Origin: an uncultured Prevotellaceae bacterium
GTDB taxonomy: Bacteria; Bacteroidota; Bacteroidia; Bacteroidales; Bacteroidaceae
Direction: 5' to 3'
Assembly: GCA_946626595.1 (NCBI GenBank)
Contig: CAMOUQ010000001.1
Coordinates: 1 to 64,000 of the forward strand
DNA length: 64,000 nt
The translations under genes were made by a program, and so were the position numbers. The notes under the pieces were generated by a model. The model was not told the origin of the DNA. It ran no database searches and saw only the letters and a list, made by a program, of their open reading frames with translations. Below are positions 57,599-64,000 of this stretch, piece after piece; the first letter of the stretch is position 1; every line of letters starts with the position of its first letter.

Positions 57599-59164
57599 TC
57601 AGCCCAGAGTTTCGATGGCAAACTGCATACGGCGCAGGGTCTCATCCTTGCCCAGGAAGGCGGCCAGCTCGTACATGTCGGGACCTTGTCCGGCTCCCAC
57701 CAGACAGATGCGCCAAGCGTTCCAGGGGCGTATGCCCGTCTGCTCGGTCCAGGGGTCAACGACGGCCTTCTGGCCTTCTACCGTGAAGTTGTCGATGCCA
57801 CGCAAGACGTCCATGAACTGCTGCATCTCGGCCTTTGTCTCTTCCTTCCAGTTCTTGCGCACGAACTTATCCTCGCGGTCGAAGGCCTCGGGTGCCACGA
57901 AGAAGAACTTGGTGAGCGGCCACAGGTCGGTGACGAAACTGATGTTGCGTTTCTTCTTGTTGCCCTCGCCATCGACGTATTCGATCACCTTCAGTTTCAT
58001 CATCCTTACGACCTCAGCCTCTTGCTGGGCCGTAGCCGTTATGCCCTGCTCGCGCAGCAGTTTGTCGAATTGGGGCACCCAGGCCTCGTCGGGCTGCTGC
58101 AGGAGGTACTGGTGGTTGAACCACGCAGCCTTCACATAGTCGAACTTGGCACCGTTCTTCGAGCACTTCGAGAGGTCGAAGAGACGAATCATCTCGTCCA
58201 TCGTCATCACCTCCTGGTCGTTGCCCGGATTCCAGCCCAACAGGGCCAGGAAGTTGAGCACGGCCTGGGGCAGATATCCCTTCTCGCGATAACCGCTGCT
58301 CACCTCTCCCGACTTGGGGTCGTGCCACTCCAATGGGAAGACAGGGAAACCGAGTTTGTCGCCGTCGCGCTTGCTCAGTTTGCCGTTGCCCACAGGCTTC
58401 AGCAACAGGGGCAGATGGGCAAAGCGGGGCATGGTATCCTCCCAGCCGAAGGCACGATAGAGCAACACGTGCAGCGGTGCACTGGGCAACCACTCCTCGC
58501 CACGAATGACATGCGAAACCTCCATCAGATGGTCGTCGACGATGTTGGCCAGATGGTAGGTGGGCAGTTGGTCGGCACTCTTGTAGAGAACCTTGTCATC
58601 CAGGATGCTCGAATTGATGACCACATCGCCTCGGATGAGGTCGTCGACATGGACATCCTCGCCGGGCTCGATGCGGAAACGCACTACGTACTCATGGCCT
58701 TCCTGTATCAGGCGCTCCACCTCTTCCTTGGGCATCGTGAGCGAATTGCGCATCATGCCACGGGTACGGGCGTCGTACTGGAAGTTTTCTATCTCCTGAC
58801 GCTTGGCGTCCAACTCCTCCTTCGTGTCGAAGGCAATGTAGGCCTTGCCGTTGTCGAGCAACTGCTGGACGTATTTCTTATAGATGTCGCGGCGCTCGCT
58901 CTGACGATAGGGGCCATACTGGCCTCCGTAGGAAACGCCTTCATCGAACTCAATGCCCAACCAGCGGAAGGACTCGATGATATACTGCTCGGCTCCGGGC
59001 ACCAGACGCGTAGAGTCGGTGTCCTCGATGCGGAATATCATCTGACCGCCATGCTGGCGCGCAAAGAGATAGTTGTACAAGGCCGTGCGAACACCGCCGA
59101 TATGTAGAGGTCCCGTAGGACTGGGGGCAAAACGCACCCTCACCTTCCTTAATTCACGATCCAT
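57599..59164 (-). CDS. gltX: glutamate--tRNA ligase
   Basis: [48 protein letters not shown]. Confidence 0.96.
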   Translation of the reverse strand: MDRELRKVRVRFAPSPTGPLHIGGVRTALYNYLFARQHGGQMIFRIEDTDSTRLVPGAEQYIIESFRWLGIEFDEGVSYGGQYGPYRQSERRDIYKKYVQQLLDNGKAYIAFDTKEELDAKRQEIENFQYDARTRGMMRNSLTMPKEEVERLIQEGHEYVVRFRIEPGEDVHVDDLIRGDVVINSSILDDKVLYKSADQLPTYHLANIVDDHLMEVSHVIRGEEWLPSAPLHVLLYRAFGWEDTMPRFAHLPLLLKPVGNGKLSKRDGDKLGFPVFPLEWHDPKSGEVSSGYREKGYLPQAVLNFLALLGWNPGNDQEVMTMDEMIRLFDLSKCSKNGAKFDYVKAAWFNHQYLLQQPDEAWVPQFDKLLREQGITATAQQEAEVVRMMKLKVIEYVDGEGNKKKRNISFVTDLWPLTKFFFVAPEAFDREDKFVRKNWKEETKAEMQQFMDVLRGIDNFTVEGQKAVVDPWTEQTGIRPWNAWRICLVGAGQGPDMYELAAFLGKDETLRRMQFAIETLG

Positions 59165-59290
59165 AATGTATAATGTATGATAAGTGGATGCAAAATTACA
59201 AAAAAAATATGAATTTGGGCGATTTTATAGGATTAGTTTTGTACCTTTGCACATATTATATGGTATACATCGCCCAATATACACTAAGAT

Positions 59291-61363
59291 ATGAGTCGCT
59301 TCAACCACTACAACAACATCACGACCCGCGGATACATCTATCGGACACTGGCCATCGTTGCAGCAGCTGCCACGCTGGTTTTCTTCATGCCACGGGGCCG
59401 ACAGATGAATCTCGACTTCAAGAAGGGGAACCCATGGAAGTACGGCAACGTCATTGCCAAGGAGAACTTTCCCATACTGAAGGCCGACGAGGTGCTGAAG
59501 GCCGAGCAGGACAGTCTGATGCAACTGTATCGCCCCATCTACGAGCTCAACACGGAGAAAGGCGAGACACAGGTGGAGGCCTTCCAGAGATATTTTGACA
59601 AGGAACTGCATGCCACCACGCCCAATGCCTACCGCGACTATATCAGCAAACGGTTGCACCACATCTACAATACCGGCATCCTCTCGTCCGACGACTACAG
59701 CCATCTGCGCTTGTCAAAGATCAATGGCATCATGGTGTCGATACAGAACATGGGCAACACACTGCCCATCAGCGATGTCTACACCCCCAGGTCGGCCTAC
59801 GAGTATCTGGTGACGACCACCGACTCCGTACACTTCCAGCGCAGCATACTGCAGCACTGCAACCTGAGTCGCTTCGTCGAGCCCAACCTCACTTACGATG
59901 AGGCACGCTCGCAATCGCAGTTCGACAACATCGAGAAACAGCTCGTACGCTATTCGGGACAGGTGCTGGCCGGACAGAAGATTATCGGACAAGGCGAGAT
60001 TGTCACCGACGAGAAATACAACATCCTGCGCTCGATGCTCGTACACATGGAGGGGCACAAGCAGTCGGCCAGCGAACGATTCAGCCAGATGGGCGGACAG
60101 TTGCTCTATGTCCTCATCCTGCTCACCTGCCTGGTGGTGTTCTTCAACCAGTTCCGCAGCGACTACCTGCAACGCCCCCGCACCTGTCTTCTCATAGCCC
60201 TGCTCACCCTGGTCTTCCCGCTCATCACATACTCCGTGGTCAAGAGCAGTTTCCTCTCCGTATACCTCATCCCCTACTGCCTGACACCCATCTACCTGCG
60301 CGTATTCCTCGACTCGCGCACGGCCTACATCACCCACGTCATCAGCATTCTGCTGTGCGCCATCTGCGTCAATCCGGCACAGGAGTTCATCGTGGTGCAA
60401 CTGGTGGCTGGTCTGGTGGCCATATACGGATTGCGCCAACTGTCGCAACGCAGCGAACTCTTCCGCGCCGTCTTGCTCGTCACGGCAGCATCGCTGCTCT
60501 GCCATCTCTGCTTCGAGCTCATCCGCATGAGCGTAGTCAGCACCGAGGCTGAGAACTACGACTACGGCACCTACATCTTCATCGCCATGAACGGCTTCCT
60601 GCTGCTTGTGAGCTATCTGCTGCTCATCCCCTTCGAAAGGATATTCAAGTTCACCAGTGCCGTTACGCTGGTGGAACTGTCCAACACCAACAACGAAGTG
60701 CTGCGCCGGCTCTCCGAGGAGGCTCCCGGCACCTTCCAGCACTCGATGCAGGTGGCCAACCTGGCCGCTGAGGTGGCCAATTCACTGGGAGCCAAGAGTC
60801 AGTTGGTGCGTACCGGCGCGCTGTATCACGACATTGGCAAACTGGAGGCACCGGTCTTCTACACCGAGAACCAGAATGGCAAGAACCCACACGACAACCT
60901 CTCGTACGTGAAGAGTGCCCAAATCATCATCAGCCACGTCAAGAACGGTCTGCAACTGGCCGAGAAGTATGAACTGCCCGATGTCATCCGGCAGTTCATA
61001 GCCACCCATCACGGCACCAGCAAGGCCAAGTACTTCTACGTGAAGTACAAGAACGAGAATCCGCTGCTGGAAATTGACGAAGGCTTCTTCACCTACCCGG
61101 GCCCGAACCCCTCCACCATCGAACAGGCCATACTGATGATGGCCGACTCGGTGGAAGCCGCCAGCCGCAGTCTGCCCGAGTACACCGAGGAGAGCATCGG
61201 CGCATTGGTGAACAAAATCGTGGACTCGCAGGTGCAGGAGGGCTACTTCGCCCAATGTCCCATCACCTTCCAGGACATCGCCACCGCCAAGCGTGTGCTG
61301 ACCCAGAAGCTCATGACCATCTATCACACCCGCATCAGTTATCCGGAACTTAATAAGGATTAG
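59291..61363 (+). CDS. 7TM-HD family phosphohydrolase (PgpH-like HDIG protein)
   Basis: EEAPGTFQHSMQVANLAAEVANSLGAKSQLVRTGALYHDIGK; multi-TM centre. Confidence 0.9.
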   Translation: MSRFNHYNNITTRGYIYRTLAIVAAAATLVFFMPRGRQMNLDFKKGNPWKYGNVIAKENFPILKADEVLKAEQDSLMQLYRPIYELNTEKGETQVEAFQRYFDKELHATTPNAYRDYISKRLHHIYNTGILSSDDYSHLRLSKINGIMVSIQNMGNTLPISDVYTPRSAYEYLVTTTDSVHFQRSILQHCNLSRFVEPNLTYDEARSQSQFDNIEKQLVRYSGQVLAGQKIIGQGEIVTDEKYNILRSMLVHMEGHKQSASERFSQMGGQLLYVLILLTCLVVFFNQFRSDYLQRPRTCLLIALLTLVFPLITYSVVKSSFLSVYLIPYCLTPIYLRVFLDSRTAYITHVISILLCAICVNPAQEFIVVQLVAGLVAIYGLRQLSQRSELFRAVLLVTAASLLCHLCFELIRMSVVSTEAENYDYGTYIFIAMNGFLLLVSYLLLIPFERIFKFTSAVTLVELSNTNNEVLRRLSEEAPGTFQHSMQVANLAAEVANSLGAKSQLVRTGALYHDIGKLEAPVFYTENQNGKNPHDNLSYVKSAQIIISHVKNGLQLAEKYELPDVIRQFIATHHGTSKAKYFYVKYKNENPLLEIDEGFFTYPGPNPSTIEQAILMMADSVEAASRSLPEYTEESIGALVNKIVDSQVQEGYFAQCPITFQDIATAKRVLTQKLMTIYHTRISYPELNKD

Positions 61364-61412
61364 GGATTAGGGATTAGATTAGAGATTAGGGATTAGGGAT
61401 TAGAGATTAGAG
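61358..61412 (+). repeat. 7-bp tandem array (RGATTAG) containing the stop codon of the 7TM-HD gene
   Basis: AAGGATTAGGGATTAGGGATTAGATTAGAGATTAGGGATTAGGGATTAGAGATTAGAG. Confidence 0.88.
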
Positions 61413-61456
61413 AAAATCCAGATAATAACAAACTAAAACATTAAAAACTTAGAACA

Positions 61457-62029
61457 ATGAAAAAGTTATTCAAAAGTGCATTGCTCGTACTTGCCTTGCT
61501 GGGTGCGGGCACAGTAACCACCAGCTGCGACAGCGAGACGCTGCAGCAAATCATCGGCCTCTTGTTCAACACCGGTCAGACATACACCTATCAGGGTACT
61601 GCCACCAGCGAATCGCTGACTGGGTCAAGCACTCAGTGGCACAATGTCAACCAGAGCAAGAACACCCAACTCAGCAACATGACTGTACAGCTGCAGAGCG
61701 GCACCACGGGTACCCTCACCCTGGCCCCCTATACCGACGGAGCCGTGACGGTGCAGCAAATCACTATCTACAACCTGGCCATGACAGCAGCTTCCGACAA
61801 TTCCTATACCGCTCTGAGCATTGCCGACAACAGCAGCATCGATGGCACCATCGTCTACAACAACAAGACCTATACCGCCGCTGCCCTCTACATTGGCAAG
61901 GCGCAAGCCACATCTGGCAACCTCGCCCTGGAGATGACTATTTACTTCAAAGAGAACCAGAACGACGAAGACTTCTCCATGGCCATCAACTTTACTTACA
62001 ACGGCCAAGGCGTAGAGACACAGCAGTAA
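61457..62029 (+). CDS. secreted lipoprotein, calycin/DUF4840-like
   Basis: Lipobox-like GAGTVTTSCDS; beta-rich 190 aa. Confidence 0.55.
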   Translation: MKKLFKSALLVLALLGAGTVTTSCDSETLQQIIGLLFNTGQTYTYQGTATSESLTGSSTQWHNVNQSKNTQLSNMTVQLQSGTTGTLTLAPYTDGAVTVQQITIYNLAMTAASDNSYTALSIADNSSIDGTIVYNNKTYTAAALYIGKAQATSGNLALEMTIYFKENQNDEDFSMAINFTYNGQGVETQQ

Positions 62030-62053
62030 TCACAAGTTAACAGAATAAACGAA

Positions 62054-62090
62054 GGGGGACGCTCAATGTGAGCGTCCCCCTTTTTTTTGT
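62054..62090 (+). terminator. Rho-independent terminator
   Basis: GGGGGACGCTC-AATGT-GAGCGTCCCCC-TTTTTTTT. Confidence 0.93.
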
Positions 62091-62117
62091 GCTTTATGGT
62101 TCGTAATGACTTCAGAA

Positions 62118-62279
62118 TCAGAAGTCGCTGTCCTCCCACATAAGGCCTTCCTCGGGAGCGAGGATTTCGCCCTCCTGCAATTCTACGTTTCCGTCAACGG
62201 GCAGCGAGACGGCAATGATGTCTTCGGCCACATCCATGTAGTCTGTCTCCATCAAAGGAGCAATATATTGCTTTTTCAT
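62118..62279 (-). CDS. short 'MKKQYIAP' peptide (53 aa), unknown function
   Basis: Translated by hand: MKKQYIAPLMETDYMDVAEDIIAVSLPVDGNVELQEGEILAPEEGLMWEDSDF*; 40 bp 3' of a T9SS-cargo gene. Confidence 0.6.
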   Translation of the reverse strand: MKKQYIAPLMETDYMDVAEDIIAVSLPVDGNVELQEGEILAPEEGLMWEDSDF

Positions 62280-62302
62280 AACTTTCATAAATTACGCGTT
62301 AG

Positions 62303-62322
62303 AAATTACGAATTACGAATTA
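62303..62322. repeat. short 7-bp array (GTAATTC on minus strand) containing the stop codon of the T9SS-cargo gene
   Basis: Minus strand AAGTAATTCGTAATTCGTAATTTC: stop TAA in the first unit. Confidence 0.7.
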
Positions 62323-64000
62323 CTTCACAACTTTCTTACCATTCACAATGTAGATGCCCTTCACGGCTTTCTCTACACGACGACCGCTCAGGTCATAGAC
62401 CACATTGCCAACAGCAAATTGCCCATTGTCAACAGCATTTATGCCATCAGCTTCGCCATTGGTGAATGCCAGGAAGTCACGAACAGCAGCAGTAACCACC
62501 AGATAAGCCTTGCCTGCGGGAACAGTCACGCCATTAGCTACCAGATAGAAGCCAACCTCGCCCTTGTTACCCAGAGCAAAGATGGAAGCGCCATCGCCCT
62601 GAACGGTGCCATCGCTTGCCAGCAACATGTTGCCTTCAACAGCATCAGCATCCTCTATAATAGGCAATTCATAACTGTTGGCCTCTGCCTTCAGTATGAC
62701 AGGAGTATTGGCAGGAATCGCTGTCACCTCAGTCAGCGTAACGTTGCTCTCGCTTACAGCTGAAACAATGTATGCAGTAACATTTTCAGGCAGCTCGAGT
62801 GCCCAGCTGCTGCAGAATGTGGCATAGCCAGCCTCTCCGACAGTAGCCTCAACATAAGATATGGGTTCGTCTATCGAGATAGCACCGATGCCCACATTAG
62901 AACCCTTAGTAAATACCAAGCGGACATAGCGGCAATCCTCAGCAAAGAACTTTGTAGTAGCGAGTGTGAGAACAGAATTCTGAGAACCACTGATCGTGAG
63001 TTCCTGAACGTCGGTAAATTCCTCTCCGTCAGCAGAACCCTGTACCGTTATCTTTGACTTGTTAGCTCCGCCTATCATCTTGACACCGATGGTCACTCTA
63101 CCAGGCTGGGCATTAGTCTTTACCTGGATGTAATCACCTGTAGTATCGAACTTCATTCTGTAGGGAGCATGACTTTCTGCATAATCACTGCCGAGTCCAT
63201 TTGCTGTAACACCATTCACGGTCAGGAAGACATCTTTAACTCCACCTTCCCATACGAAGGGCAGCGTAGCATAGTCAACAACATAGTGCTTCTGAGTAAC
63301 AGTAACGTCCTTGGTCACTTCGCCATAGGCAAGGGTAATGGTAGCCGTACGGTCAGCATCGCCCTCGTTAGCGGTCGTTGCAAATATAACCTTATCACCA
63401 TTTACCGCAACACGGGTAATCCAGTCGGCTGTAGCAGAGGCTGTAAGGACTGTGCCAGTCACAGGATTGTCAATCGTAAACGCGATTTCACCAGTAGTGG
63501 CGTCGTACTCAAGTTCTACGTCTTCTGCATTGATGAACGGATCATTGGTAATCACCTCTTCGACGCCTTCAAGCATAACGGTGAACTTGGCACTGCTATT
63601 AATACCAGAGAAGTAGCCCTTCACCTGAACCGTTTTGCCCTCCAGTTCGCCCAATTCGGCTTGTTGTGCCTCAGTCGGATAGGAAATCTGTATCTGTTCC
63701 TCGCCCAGGGCAATCAGATAGTTGCTGCCATTCTTGGTCAACTTACCTTCAAACTGCAGATAGGTGCTCAGATGATATTCCTTAGTATAATCAGGAACTT
63801 CAGTAATTACAGTAGCAGCGGGAGTATTATTATAGTTGGAAGAAGCAGCCTCGGCTACCGTTGCAGTGCTGGTGAACTGGATAATCTTCCCATAGGTTCC
63901 CGTGGTACCCGAAATAGACACCTTGTCACCAACGGCTTGTGCAGGAGCACCGTTCTTATAATAATATACATAACCTGTACCATCACCGATTACAAAGCCA
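62320..64000 (-). CDS. secreted BACON-domain protein with T9SS-like sorting tail (5' end beyond the window)
   Basis: TGEIAFTIDNPVTGTVLTASATADWITRVAVNGDKVIF...GEVTKDVTVTQKHY (BACON-like); C-term GNVVYDLSGRRVEKAVKGIYIVNGKKVVK. Reading frame stays open to the right edge. Confidence 0.8.
   Translation of the reverse strand, partial: GFVIGDGTGYVYYYKNGAPAQAVGDKVSISGTTGTYGKIIQFTSTATVAEAASSNYNNTPAATVITEVPDYTKEYHLSTYLQFEGKLTKNGSNYLIALGEEQIQISYPTEAQQAELGELEGKTVQVKGYFSGINSSAKFTVMLEGVEEVITNDPFINAEDVELEYDATTGEIAFTIDNPVTGTVLTASATADWITRVAVNGDKVIFATTANEGDADRTATITLAYGEVTKDVTVTQKHYVVDYATLPFVWEGGVKDVFLTVNGVTANGLGSDYAESHAPYRMKFDTTGDYIQVKTNAQPGRVTIGVKMIGGANKSKITVQGSADGEEFTDVQELTISGSQNSVLTLATTKFFAEDCRYVRLVFTKGSNVGIGAISIDEPISYVEATVGEAGYATFCSSWALELPENVTAYIVSAVSESNVTLTEVTAIPANTPVILKAEANSYELPIIEDADAVEGNMLLASDGTVQGDGASIFALGNKGEVGFYLVANGVTVPAGKAYLVVTAAVRDFLAFTNGEADGINAVDNGQFAVGNVVYDLSGRRVEKAVKGIYIVNGKKVVK

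Overview
This is a Bacteroidales (Prevotella-like) chromosomal window. I infer this from TAnnTTTG -7 promoter elements, C-terminal 'YNLAGQRV..GIYIINGKKVVK' sorting tails, and gene content. It carries: (i) housekeeping genes: degP/HtrA, rnpB, yihY, rny, zapA, tmRNA, an alanine-type symporter, ribBA, an aspartate-type aminotransferase, lptF/G, tRNA-Met(CAT), mdh, msrC-type GAF protein, Xaa-Pro aminopeptidase, gamma-carbonic anhydrase, waaA, gltX and a 7TM-HD protein; (ii) a surface polysaccharide locus at about 18.6-34.0 kb: wzi, a WecA-glycosyltransferase fusion, GT2, GH99-like, pyruvyltransferase, wzy, nitroreductase, wzx, wzz, wza and a sugar transferase; (iii) three large secreted proteins with T9SS-like tails and two GH127-type enzymes. 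The most unusual structure is not a gene cassette. (a) Short 7-10 bp degenerate tandem arrays, each with its own unit, start at the stop codons of several genes. In two adjacent genes one such octamer array encodes the hydrophobic core of the signal peptide. (b) Three toxin-antitoxin-like loci (HigBA, PIN, GNAT) appear to keep the small partner ORF while the toxin is internally deleted or truncated. (c) Two short 'MKKxYIAPLME' peptides each lie directly 3' of a T9SS-cargo gene. (d) Three unrelated intergenic arrays have a 21-22 bp period with strong internal dyad symmetry. No CRISPR array, rRNA operon, prophage or IS element was recognised. All family assignments come from reading the sequence by eye; no searches were run.
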